Shown here piece by piece: positions 1-6,136 of a DNA stretch of 12,203 bases; the stretch's first letter is position 1; the number at the start of each line of letters is the position of its first letter. Source of the stretch: Planctomycetales bacterium (GTDB lineage: Bacteria > Planctomycetota > SBBH01). The notes under the pieces were generated by a model that did no database searches, was not told the DNA's origin, and was given only the letters and a program-made list of their open reading frames with translations. The position numbers and the translations under genes are program-made. The stretch lies in NCBI GenBank assembly GCA_005239795.1, contig SBBH01000204.1, forward strand, positions 1 through 12,203. Reading direction: 5' to 3'.

Positions 1-342
1 CCCCCCCGCCCGCTCGAATTCCAGGCTCCCGCCGCTGCAGATCGGGGTGTCGTACTGCGAGATCTGGTAGTTTTTCGGAAGGTCGGGATAGAAATAGTTC
101 TTCCGGTCGAACTTCGTGGGAGACTGGATCTCGGAGCCGAAGGCGAGTCCCGCCCGGATCGCGAGTTCCACCGCCTGGCGGTTCGCCACGGGAAGCGCGC
201 CCGGCAGGCCGAGGCAGACCGGACAGCACAGGGAATTGGGGGGCGCCCCGAAGGCGTTGGGGCATTCGCAAAACATCTTGGCAGCCGTCGCCAACTGCAC
301 GTGGATCTCGAGGCCGATGACCGGCTCGTACGCGAAAGTCAT
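1..342 (-). CDS. gatB: GatB, Asp/Glu-tRNA amidotransferase subunit B (N-terminal part, cut by window edge)
   Basis: The first 114 codons of the B subunit of the GatCAB amidotransferase are present; the rest lies beyond position 1. GatCAB converts misacylated Glu-tRNA(Gln) and/or Asp-tRNA(Asn) to the amidated form in the cytoplasm, and GatB binds the tRNA and activates the acyl group. Recognition rests on the family's highly conserved N-terminus: the segment EPVIGLEIHVQL near residues 6-17, a cysteine-bearing CCPVCLGLPGALPV segment near 39-52, and KFDRKNYFYPDLPKNYQISQ near 77-96. The ATG (340-342) shares four bases (ATGA) with the stop of the upstream glycosyltransferase, so translation is probably coupled to it. 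An AGGA sits about 8 nt upstream of the ATG. A housekeeping translation gene at the end of a polysaccharide operon is unexpected. The family call is very secure. Confidence 0.96.
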   Translation of the reverse strand, partial: MTFAYEPVIGLEIHVQLATAAKMFCECPNAFGAPPNSLCCPVCLGLPGALPVANRQAVELAIRAGLAFGSEIQSPTKFDRKNYFYPDLPKNYQISQYDTPICSGGSLEFERAGG

Positions 343-1463
343 GAGGAAATTCCTGCGACGCCGTCCATCACGCGGATCATATCCGCCACCCAGACCTTCT
401 CCGAGTGGCGCTCGGCCGCCGCGCGCGCCGTGCGCCGCCGGGCCTGGGCCTCGGGGCCGTCCGCGGCCATCTCCTCGACGGCCGCCGCGAGTCCCGCCGC
501 GTCGCGAGGATCGTCCACCACACGCCCCCCCCCCGCCTCGCGCAAAATTTCGGAGACGCCATTCCAGCGGCTCGTCAAGACCGGCAGGCCGCAGGCCAGG
601 GCCTCGAGGCTTGTAAGCGAACAGGGATCGTAGAAGGTCGGCTGGACCAGGAGATCCGCCGCGGCGTAGAGCGGACGGAGATCCCCGACGGCCCCGAGGA
701 ATTCGAGGCGCTCGCCGCACCCCAACCGGCGGGCGAGCGCCGCATAGCGCCCGGGCTTGTCCTTGCCGGCGATGATCCAGCGGACCTCGCGGCGCGCGCC
801 GAGAATCCCGGCCGCCGTGACGGCGTTCGCAAGCCCCTTGAGGCGAAAGTTATGTGCGGCGAAAAGGCAGACGAAGGCGCGGTCCCACCCCCTCTCGCGG
901 CGGACCCTCTCGCGCAAGGCGTTGTCCGGGCGGTACATTTCCGTGTCGACGCCGTTGTAGACGAGATGGATCCGCCCGCGCGGGACGCCGTAGTCGTTCG
1001 CGATCGCGTCGGCGACCCCTTTAGAGATCGCGACGACCTCGGGGGAACGGCTGCCCAAAAGGATTTGAGCTTCATCTCGGGCGCCGGCGCGCTGTTTTGG
1101 CGAGAGCTTGACGCGCACCGCCTGGAGCCATCGATAAGCCCCTTCGGCGCAAATCCGATTCTGGCGCTCCCACGATTTCCAGGATCCCCCATGGGGATAG
1201 TAGAGATCCGGAAAAGGAGACGCGGCCGCGAAAAAGGAGATCACCCTTTCTTCGGGGTTTCGTTTTCCCACCAGGGGGAAGCATCCCTCCTCGACGCGGA
1301 TGCCATCCCAAGAGCCCTCCCCCGACTGCGCGAGGATCCGCACCGGGCGGCCCGCGGCCGCGAGCGCGCGCGCTAGGGCCAGGATCGCCTTATGGGCGCC
1401 GCCGAGATTTTTTGGGAACGACTCGACCGCGAAGACCCAGCGCCCAGCCGCCGGCGGCTTCAC
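339..1463 (-). CDS. GT4-family glycosyltransferase, WaaG-like (LPS core type)
   Basis: GT-B fold glycosyltransferase of family 4, probably adding a sugar from a nucleotide donor to LPS core or a related surface glycan at the inner membrane. The N-terminal half carries a GGAHKA loop (about residues 21-26). The C-terminal donor domain has VYNGVD (168-173), FAAHNFRLKG (201-210) and FYDPCSLTSLEALACGLPVL (277-296). The last holds the acidic pair at an EX7E-like site, with Asp replacing the first Glu (D279, E287). The frame stays open to an ATG at 1523, which would overlap the upstream gene by 64 nt. I prefer the GTG at 1463-1461, because it forms a four-base GTGA overlap with the upstream stop, as at neighbouring junctions, and has an AGG 4-5 nt upstream. 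That gives 374 residues, normal for the family. The stop overlaps gatB as ATGA. The acceptor sugar cannot be read from sequence. Confidence 0.88.
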   Translation of the reverse strand: MKPPAAGRWVFAVESFPKNLGGAHKAILALARALAAAGRPVRILAQSGEGSWDGIRVEEGCFPLVGKRNPEERVISFFAAASPFPDLYYPHGGSWKSWERQNRICAEGAYRWLQAVRVKLSPKQRAGARDEAQILLGSRSPEVVAISKGVADAIANDYGVPRGRIHLVYNGVDTEMYRPDNALRERVRRERGWDRAFVCLFAAHNFRLKGLANAVTAAGILGARREVRWIIAGKDKPGRYAALARRLGCGERLEFLGAVGDLRPLYAAADLLVQPTFYDPCSLTSLEALACGLPVLTSRWNGVSEILREAGGGRVVDDPRDAAGLAAAVEEMAADGPEAQARRRTARAAAERHSEKVWVADMIRVMDGVAGISS

Positions 1464-1846
1464 TCGACCTGATTTTTCCCCAGGAACTTCTGCCCCTTGG
1501 GGCTCGCCTCCCATCGGCGCCATTCCACGGGATCCTCGGTGTACTCTTCGCCCGTGAGCTCTGCCAGAAGTTCGTACACTCTCTCGTAGCCAGTACTCAG
1601 CGAATTGGTCGGCTCATCCCCTTTCGGGAGCGACCGGATGAGGGCGGGCACGACGCGCTTGACGTCGATCGTGCGCAATTCCGCCGTGGCCTTTCCGAAA
1701 ACATCATCGTGGCGGGAGCGCAGATCGTACCCCAGCGATTCGATCCTGAAATACAGCCAGGTTTCATACAAGCCGTAACCGGTCCCGCCGAGGATTGCAA
1801 GAATGAACACCAGGAAAAAGGTCTGCCGGAATGTGGGATGTCTCAT
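1460..1846 (-). CDS. Small single-helix membrane protein, unknown function
   Basis: A 128-residue protein that I do not recognise. Residues about 9-30 (TFFLVFILAILGGTGYGLYETW) form one hydrophobic helix after a short basic N-terminus (MRHPTFRQ), so it is likely an N-in inner-membrane protein with a soluble C-terminal domain. The domain is charged and rich in Glu and Trp near the end (residues 100-115). The ATG at 1844-1846 overlaps the stop of the upstream GT2 gene as ATGA and is preceded by a strong AAGGAGG about 7 nt away. Its own TGA overlaps the proposed GTG start of the next gene. The good ribosome site and coupling on both sides argue that it is real and expressed with the LPS enzymes. 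It could be an accessory factor for a glycosyltransferase, but that is inference from position only. Confidence 0.82.
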   Translation of the reverse strand: MRHPTFRQTFFLVFILAILGGTGYGLYETWLYFRIESLGYDLRSRHDDVFGKATAELRTIDVKRVVPALIRSLPKGDEPTNSLSTGYERVYELLAELTGEEYTEDPVEWRRWEASPKGQKFLGKNQVE

Positions 1847-2610
1847 CGCACCGCCTCCTTCGTGAGATTCTTCTGCAACTCCCAAAGTTTCGCATATTTG
1901 GCGAAGACATGATAGGCCGTCATCGCCGCCACCGCGAAACCGGGCCAGCCGTCCAAGATCCCCCCTTTGACAATGTACCCTTTGATGAAACGCGCGGGGG
2001 GGTGAAAAAGCGCCTTCAAGACGGCCCCGCGCGCGCCCTTCCCGAAAAGCTCCTGGGCTTCCCAATCGGAATAGAGCTCGATCTTGCGCATCTGCTCGGT
2101 GAGATTCCGGTATCCGAGGTGCTGGATCGGATGCTTCAGATATCCCATCGGGCCGTCCACCACGAGCCTGGCATGCGGCTCTCCGACGTAGCGCCCCTGG
2201 CCGCGCCGGTAGAGCCGCAGGGTGTAGTCGGGGAACCATTCGCCGTGTGCGAGCCACCGGCCCAGATAGCGCGTGCGCCGGGGAATGTAATAGCCGTCAT
2301 ATTTTCCTAAGGCGGCGGCACGGCGCACTTCTCCGGCGAGCTCCGGCGTCGCGCGCTCGTCGACATCCAAAACAAGCACCCAGTCAGACGCCGCGGACGC
2401 CGCAATATAGGTCAGCTGATTGCGAAACCCCGTCCACGGGTTGTCGAGGACGCGGGCGCCGGCCCCGGCCGCGCGCGAGCGGGTGTCGTCGGCGCTCCCC
2501 CCATCGACGTAGATCCGCTCGTCCGCCCAAGCGAGGCTCTTGAGACAGTCTTCCACATAGGCGGCGCTGTTCAAACCGTAGGTGGCGGCGGTGATCGTCG
2601 GGACTGACAT
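1843..2610 (-). CDS. GT2-family glycosyltransferase, WaaE/KdtX-like
   Basis: A 255-residue GT-A glycosyltransferase of family 2. The nucleotide-binding part has a VDGGSADDT loop (35-43) and the metal-binding acidic motif at DVDE (82-85). The segments after it, YYIPRRTRYLGRWL (107-120) and GEWFPDYTLRLYRR (123-136), are typical of the WaaE/KdtX branch that adds glucose to heptose or builds similar LPS inner-core linkages. Neighbouring LPS genes support that role, but the sugar is not certain. The ATG at 2608-2610 lies 3 nt after the TAG of the heptose adenylyltransferase. Its only Shine-Dalgarno-like stretch, GGGGA, is the last unit of a seven-base repeat array. The stop overlaps the next gene as ATGA. 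Confidence 0.9.
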   Translation of the reverse strand: MSVPTITAATYGLNSAAYVEDCLKSLAWADERIYVDGGSADDTRSRAAGAGARVLDNPWTGFRNQLTYIAASAASDWVLVLDVDERATPELAGEVRRAAALGKYDGYYIPRRTRYLGRWLAHGEWFPDYTLRLYRRGQGRYVGEPHARLVVDGPMGYLKHPIQHLGYRNLTEQMRKIELYSDWEAQELFGKGARGAVLKALFHPPARFIKGYIVKGGILDGWPGFAVAAMTAYHVFAKYAKLWELQKNLTKEAVR

Positions 2611-2613
2611 CGT

Positions 2614-3177
2614 CTAGTCCCCGGTCCCCGGTCCCCGGTCCCCGGTCGACTTCCTGCGCTTTTTCCGTTTCCCAGCTGACTGGCGACCGGCGACTGGGAA
2701 CTGGCAACTCCTGATCACCTTTCCAATGAGGTCGGTCACTGAATGCCGCTTGGCGTCTCCCACGATCAGGGTCTTCCCTCCCACCGCCGCCACCGCTTCG
2801 CGCTCGGGGTCCGTCTCGGGGGTGTAGTCGGTCCCCTTGGCGTGAAAGTCGGGCGCGAGGCAGAGGATCAGGCGGGCCACCGTCGGCTCTGAAAACAACG
2901 TCACGTAGTCGACGCACGAAAGCCCCGCCAGGATCTCCATCCGCTCGGCGGCGGGAACGAGGGGACGGCCCGGCCCCTTGTAGCGGCGTGTCGAGCGGTC
3001 GTCGTTCACCGCGACCACCAGGATCCCAGCGCGGCGCTTGGCCCCCTGGAGGCTCCGCAGGTGCCCCACATGAAAAAGGTCGAAGACGCCGTTCGTGAGG
3101 GCGACGGAGCGCCCCTGGCGCTGATGGCGGGCCACCAGGCGCGCGAGCCTGCCGTGGTCGAGGATGATCTTTGTCAA
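2614..3177 (-). CDS. rfaE2: D-glycero-beta-D-manno-heptose 1-phosphate adenylyltransferase (monofunctional HldE C-domain type)
   Basis: Cytidylyltransferase-fold enzyme that joins AMP to D-beta-D-heptose 1-phosphate, giving ADP-heptose for the LPS inner core. Key signs are TNGVFDLFHVGH (28-39) with the HxGH nucleotide motif at 36-39, AVNDDRSTRRYKG (56-68), PAAERMEILAGL (75-86) and HSVTDLI (145-151). Only the adenylyltransferase domain is present, so the kinase domain (HldE N-part/HldA) must be encoded elsewhere. The frame is open to a GTG at 3204, but the TTG at 3177-3175 is the better start: GGAGG lies 6-7 nt upstream, and it overlaps the kinase stop as TTGA. This gives 187 residues. The last ~30 residues (about 157-187) are an odd tail rich in Lys/Arg and Gly, encoded by two arrays of seven-base repeats, and look like repeat-driven extension rather than conserved enzyme. 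Confidence 0.92.
   Translation of the reverse strand: MTKIILDHGRLARLVARHQRQGRSVALTNGVFDLFHVGHLRSLQGAKRRAGILVVAVNDDRSTRRYKGPGRPLVPAAERMEILAGLSCVDYVTLFSEPTVARLILCLAPDFHAKGTDYTPETDPEREAVAAVGGKTLIVGDAKRHSVTDLIGKVIRSCQFPVAGRQSAGKRKKRRKSTGDRGPGTGD
2620..2647. repeat. Heptanucleotide array (GACCGGG type) at the end of rfaE2
   Basis: Four exact seven-base units, GACCGGG on the minus strand. A fifth degenerate unit, GACTAGA (2613-2619), contains the rfaE2 stop TAG. The units are translated as part of the rfaE2 C-terminus and also supply the GGGG stretch upstream of the GT2 start. It is inverted relative to the array at 2678-2712. Confidence 0.9.
2678..2712. repeat. Heptanucleotide array (GACTGGC type) inside the 3' part of rfaE2
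   Basis: Five degenerate seven-base units on the plus strand: GACTGGC, GACCGGC, GACTGGG, AACTGGC, AACTCCT. They lie within the rfaE2 reading frame, in opposite orientation to the array at 2620-2647, with a 30-nt spacer that encodes the Lys/Arg-rich stretch. Confidence 0.85.
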
Positions 3178-4013
3178 GACGGGCCTCCACTTGTTACGGC
3201 CCACCAGAAACGGCGATAGACCGAGGTGGAAGGGATGTCGACAAACGAGCGCCTCAGGCGCGCCGCGAGATCCGCGTCAGCGCCGGCGTAGGCGCAGAGG
3301 AAGCGGAGCCTGTCGACAGCGGCCACCTCGCCGCCGGGAGGGGCGATCTTGTCGGCGGAGCGCGCCAGGCGCCAGAGAACAGAGCGCCTCTGGCGGAATG
3401 TCAGCGCCTGATAGAAGCGGGCCCCGTCCAGATCCACGAAGAAGATGGTCGGCTCCTCCCCGTCCCAACGCAAGAGGACGTTCTTCAAGTTGAGGTCTGG
3501 GTGGTAGAGCCCCGCGTCATGCATCTGCCGCAGGGCGCGCCCGGCAGCCGCGAGGAGGCGCGCCCGGCGGGGCGCAGGGAGATCCTGCCACTCCCCGCGC
3601 AGGATTTCCCCGAGATCCAAGGCCCCCGCGATCTCAAGGCTCAGGAGATCCCCCCGGTAGAACCCGAGGGCCAGCCGGTCGATCCGGGCCCCCACAGCGG
3701 CGGGGACCGGGATCCCTTTTTCACTGGCCCGAACCATGGCGATGAACTCCTTCAGGGGACGGTTGGCGCCCCAGAAAATCTCTCCCAACGCCCTGCCTAA
3801 AATCCCACCGTGGACGAGCTTGCGCACGACGACCCGGCGGCCGCCAGAAAGCGCCACGACCGGGTGGCGCCGGCGCCCCTGGACCCACCCGACCGGCGCG
3901 GCGCCGTCGATCCCGTCGAAGAGAAACGGCGCCTCCTCGCGGAAGGCGCTCGCCACGGCCAGCGTCCGGCGGCCGCGGGTCAGGAGATGGAACCGGACGC
4001 CAGGATCCTTCAA
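3174..4013 (-). CDS. LPS kinase of the KdkA/WaaP family (probable Kdo or heptose kinase)
   Basis: Protein-kinase-like fold enzyme that probably phosphorylates Kdo or heptose in the LPS inner core using ATP at the cytoplasmic face. Visible elements are VVVRKLVHGG (61-70) with the candidate ATP lysine K65, the catalytic loop HPDLNLKNVLL (171-181) with D173 and N178, and FFVDLD (191-196) in place of the usual DFD metal motif. Such HxDxNxxN loops are typical of the KdkA/WaaP/Bud32-like branch. The frame opens at 4097, but that would run 77 nt into the aminotransferase gene. The TTG at 4013-4011 is preceded by TAGGAAAG, where the TAG is the upstream stop, so I choose it (279 residues). An earlier TTG at 4031 is the alternative. 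The stop overlaps the next gene as TTGA. Substrate is inferred from family and neighbours. Confidence 0.85.
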   Translation of the reverse strand: MKDPGVRFHLLTRGRRTLAVASAFREEAPFLFDGIDGAAPVGWVQGRRRHPVVALSGGRRVVVRKLVHGGILGRALGEIFWGANRPLKEFIAMVRASEKGIPVPAAVGARIDRLALGFYRGDLLSLEIAGALDLGEILRGEWQDLPAPRRARLLAAAGRALRQMHDAGLYHPDLNLKNVLLRWDGEEPTIFFVDLDGARFYQALTFRQRRSVLWRLARSADKIAPPGGEVAAVDRLRFLCAYAGADADLAARLRRSFVDIPSTSVYRRFWWAVTSGGPS

Positions 4014-4020
4014 GGCTTTC

Positions 4021-5193
4021 CTACAAGACAAGATGAGCGGCCACCTTGCGGACCGCCGCGATGACATCGCGCACGTCCGCATCCGAAAGCCCCGCATGGA
4101 TCGGCAGGCGCGCCAGGGACGCCGCAGCCCGCTCTGTCACCGGAAGGGGAGGGGCGGGCGGCAGGTGCCGGCGCGCGAACGGGGAACCATGCAGAGGGAC
4201 AAAGTGGGAGGTGGCCGACACCCCCTCCGCCGCGAGCGCCGCGAGGAACCAGTCGCGGCGCTCGGGGTCCACCAGGATCCAAAAGATATGCCAGTTGGGG
4301 AGCATGCCGTCGCGGAGCTCGGGGAGCCGGATCCCCGCGACGCCGGCGAGGCCGTCGAGGTAGATCCGCGCGATCTGGCGCCGCCGCGCCGTCACCCTCT
4401 CGAGCTTGTCGAGCTGGGCGAGCCCTACCCCGGCGAGGATGTCGGATTGCACGAAGCTCGAACCCCGATCGATCCAGGTGTACTTGTCCACTTCGCCACG
4501 CAGGAACGCCGACCGGTCGGTCCCCTTCTCAATCACCACCTCGGCGCGCCGCGCCAGTTGATCGTCGGACGTGACGAGAGCCCCCCCTTCCCCCGTCGAG
4601 ACATTCTTCGTGTGATGGAAGCTGAGGAAACCGAACCGCCCCCAGGACCCCAGAGCCCGCCCCCGGAAGGAGGCGCCGATCGACTGGGCCGCGTCCTCCC
4701 AGATTTCGAAGCGGCGCTTGCGGGCCAGATCCACAAGCGCCTCTAAGTCGCACGACTGCCCCCCGTAATGCACCGGGACGACCGCGCGAGTCTTGGATGT
4801 CAGCGCCTTCTCCACGGAGGCGGGGTCCAGATTGAGCGTCCTGTTTTCTATGTCGGCGAAGAGGACGCGCGCGCCGGCGAGGACCAGGACGTTGGCGATC
4901 GAGACGAACGCGAAACTGGGAAGGATCACCTCGTCGCCGGGCGCGAGATCGGCCGAGAGGATCCCCACATGGAAGGCGGCGGTCGCCGAGGCGGTGAAAA
5001 AGGCGTGCCGGACCCCCGCGATCCCGGCGATCCGCTCCTGAAATTCCCGCGTGACCGGGCCGTTCCCGATGAGATTTCCCGACCGGATGACGCGCGCAGC
5101 CGCCTCTGCCTCCTCGGGCCCCAGATCCAAGGCGTGGAATGGGATCTTCTGCTTGCGGACCGGGGTCCCGCCGTCGATCGCCAGGCGCTCCAC
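4021..5193 (-). CDS. wecE: DegT/DnrJ-type sugar aminotransferase, WecE-like
   Basis: PLP-dependent sugar aminotransferase. WecE/RffA converts dTDP-4-keto-6-deoxyglucose to dTDP-4-amino-4,6-dideoxygalactose, used for Fuc4N in surface glycans. The 390-residue length fits the family. The PLP lysine is K196 in SFHHTKN (191-197), and D167 and Q170 lie in WEDAAQ. The segment EKGTDRSAFLRGEVDKYTW (222-240), followed by DRGSS, closely matches my memory of E. coli WecE, more so than other DegT enzymes such as perosamine synthases. The start is GTG (5193-5191), giving the familiar LAIDGGTPVR opening. No Shine-Dalgarno is visible, and a GATAAT box ends 8 nt upstream, so the message could be nearly leaderless. 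It is the first gene of the polysaccharide operon, divergent from the tRNA. The exact product sugar remains inference. Confidence 0.88.
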   Translation of the reverse strand: MERLAIDGGTPVRKQKIPFHALDLGPEEAEAAARVIRSGNLIGNGPVTREFQERIAGIAGVRHAFFTASATAAFHVGILSADLAPGDEVILPSFAFVSIANVLVLAGARVLFADIENRTLNLDPASVEKALTSKTRAVVPVHYGGQSCDLEALVDLARKRRFEIWEDAAQSIGASFRGRALGSWGRFGFLSFHHTKNVSTGEGGALVTSDDQLARRAEVVIEKGTDRSAFLRGEVDKYTWIDRGSSFVQSDILAGVGLAQLDKLERVTARRRQIARIYLDGLAGVAGIRLPELRDGMLPNWHIFWILVDPERRDWFLAALAAEGVSATSHFVPLHGSPFARRHLPPAPPLPVTERAAASLARLPIHAGLSDADVRDVIAAVRKVAAHLVL

Positions 5194-5201
5194 ACCGAAA
5201 G

Positions 5202-5207
5202 ATTATC
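5202..5207 (-). promoter_or_regulatory. Candidate -10 box for the LPS operon
   Basis: GATAAT on the minus strand matches the sigma70 -10 consensus in five of six bases and ends 8 nt before the wecE GTG. No convincing -35 hexamer is found at 16-18 nt. The 57-bp gap between wecE and the divergent tRNA is the natural place for this operon's promoter, since the upstream gene is on the other strand. The call is weak and rests on position plus one box. Confidence 0.3.
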
Positions 5208-5228
5208 GCGCCGGCCAGCACGAGTCAT

Positions 5229-5234
5229 TATGAT
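5229..5234 (+). promoter_or_regulatory. Candidate -10 box for tRNA-Arg
   Basis: TATGAT (five of six matches to TATAAT) on the plus strand would start transcription near 5241, about 10 nt before the mature tRNA 5' end. There is no good -35. It lies within the same 57-bp divergent gap as the wecE promoter candidate, so the two promoters would face away from each other across about 25 bp. Confidence 0.3.
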
Positions 5235-5250
5235 CCGATGTCTGTTTCTT

Positions 5251-5324
5251 GCGCCCGTAGCTCAATTGGATAGAGCGTCGGCCTGCGGAGCCGAAGGTTG
5301 TGAGTTCGACCCTCGCCGGGCGCG
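5251..5324 (+). tRNA. tRNA-Arg, anticodon GCG
   Basis: A full cloverleaf can be drawn. The acceptor stem GCGCCCG pairs with CGGGCGC (5251-5257 / 5317-5323), with discriminator G at 5324. The D arm GCTC/GAGC has G18G19 and A20. The anticodon stem TCGGC/GCCGA encloses loop CTGCGGA, placing GCG at 5285-5287. The T arm GTGAG/CTCGC encloses TTCGACC. GCG reads CGC (Arg). A20 and C35 are known arginine identity elements, which supports the call. The 3' CCA is not encoded (CGC follows), so it must be added enzymatically. Most bacteria read CGC with an ACG (inosine) tRNA, so GCG is the less common solution. It is the only plus-strand gene seen in the window. Confidence 0.95.
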
Positions 5325-5327
5325 CGC

Positions 5328-5367
5328 ATTTTTCGCGCATCGCGCTTCCGGCGCGAGCGCGAAAAAT
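5328..5367. repeat. Long palindrome directly after the tRNA
   Basis: An inverted repeat begins four bases after the tRNA. The outer arms are ATTTTTCGCGC (5328-5338) and its exact complement (5357-5367); an inner stem CGCGC/GCGCG encloses TTCCG. A G+C-rich hairpin here would block or process the tRNA transcript. On either strand the T-run is in the 5' arm and the A-run in the 3' arm, which is the wrong polarity for a simple U-tract terminator. A second small hairpin, CCCCGC/GCGGGG, lies at 5395-5414. Confidence 0.75.
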
Positions 5368-5454
5368 AAGCTCTTCACGAAACTTGCCAGGATGCCCCGC
5401 CTGGGAGAGCGGGGTTCTTCACTGAAAAAGGGGGCAGCATCCAAAATGACGAGG

Positions 5455-5873
5455 TTATTTCTCGTCGACCCCGATCACCTCACACTGGGTGAGAATGATC
5501 CGGAAATGGCGATCGAAGGAGGCGACCTTCTCGATGTCCATGCGTCGGATCACTGCAATCGAGACGGCATCGGCCAGACTCAACTTCTGCTCATGGTACT
5601 TTCTCATAAGAGCCAAGCCAGCTTTCCAGTCCTCACCCTCTGGGTCAATAAGAGCTCCGACCTTTCCGTCAAGAAATTCCTGTCCAAAGGACGCTGCGTG
5701 GTCAGGACCCAACTCCCTGCGGAGAAGAGTAATCGTTTCGGACAGGATCAGCGAAGTGGTGACCAGTTGATAGGTGCGATGCTCTTTTAGAATGGCACGG
5801 GCTGGTTGTGGAAGGGGTCGGCTACGTCCAGAGAGGCCAGCCAGATGCCCGTATCAACGAAGAAACGCCGCAC
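5455..5873 (-). pseudogene. vapC: vapC, PIN-domain ribonuclease toxin with a one-base frameshift
   Basis: VapC toxins are Mg-dependent RNases of the PIN fold, inhibited by the VapB partner. The frame starts at GTG 5873-5871, 2 nt after the vapB stop, with FFVDTGIWLASLDVADPFHNQ, then shifts and hits TAA near 5788. Adding one base near 5801-5803 (CCAGCCC to CCAGGCCC on the coding strand) joins it to ARAILKEHRTYQLVTTSLILSE and the rest, giving a continuous protein of about 139 residues. All four PIN acidic residues are then present: D7, E46, D102 (LSLADA) and D121 (SFDRHF). The rest of the gene has no other stops or decay, so the break is very recent or a sequencing or assembly error. An internal TTG at 5712 could only yield the C-terminal part, lacking D7 and E46. 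Confidence 0.88.
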
Positions 5874-5875
5874 TG

Positions 5876-6136
5876 CTACGTGTCGTCGCCGTACAGGTAG
5901 TCGTCATGACGTCCGGCCACGCCAGAGCCGCTCCCACGCCCCACGCCGATCCACTTCTTGAGGAAGTATTCCGTCCGGCGCCCAACTTTCTTGTCGCTCA
6001 ATTCAAGGGTGGAATGAACAACAGTTACTTCAATCTCTTCGCCCGTCTTGGCACGAAATGTCTCTGGGAGCGGGATGTGACCGTCCGAGAGGACTTTGGC
6101 TCGATAGTGGACATGGGCCTTCCTTCGATTACTCAT
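5876..6136 (-). CDS. vapB: VapB-type antitoxin with AbrB-like N-terminus
   Basis: An 86-residue protein made of a swapped-hairpin AbrB-like DNA-binding segment (residues about 9-40, with YRAKVLSDGHIPLPETFRAK) and a C-terminal tail (RHDDYLYGDD, near 76-85) of the kind that wraps around and blocks PIN toxins. It would repress its own operon and neutralise VapC. The ATG at 6134-6136 has only a weak GAG nearby. The stop TAG lies 2 nt before the vapC GTG, the usual antitoxin-first order. Base composition here is visibly less G+C-rich than in the flanking genes, which fits acquisition, although that is common for such modules. If the vapC frameshift is real, this antitoxin is an orphan. Confidence 0.85.
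   Translation of the reverse strand: MSNRRKAHVHYRAKVLSDGHIPLPETFRAKTGEEIEVTVVHSTLELSDKKVGRRTEYFLKKWIGVGRGSGSGVAGRHDDYLYGDDT

Noticed and set aside
405..1376. Long plus-strand open frame (323 codons) opposite the GT4 gene
   Set aside because: It is antisense to a well-supported glycosyltransferase, shows no family motif, and reflects high G+C with few stops. The same applies to plus-strand frames at 3736-4746, 4768-5790 and 7041-8504.
1460..2257. A 265-codon minus-strand frame covering the small membrane protein and extending upstream
   Set aside because: Only the part after the ATG at 1846 has protein-like character and a ribosome site; the upstream part is an Arg/Pro-rich out-of-frame reading of the GT2 gene.
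2618..2712. Repeat arrays as a CRISPR
   Set aside because: Units are 7 bp, directly adjacent, degenerate and without spacers; no cas genes are nearby.
5251..5324. tRNA 3' end as an active integration site for a mobile element
   Set aside because: I found no second copy of the tRNA 3' sequence in the window and no integrase or transposase gene.
5328..5367. Palindrome after the tRNA as a rho-independent terminator
   Set aside because: The T-run lies in the 5' arm and the A-run in the 3' arm on both strands, so no U-tract follows the stem. It is kept as a palindrome of unknown role.
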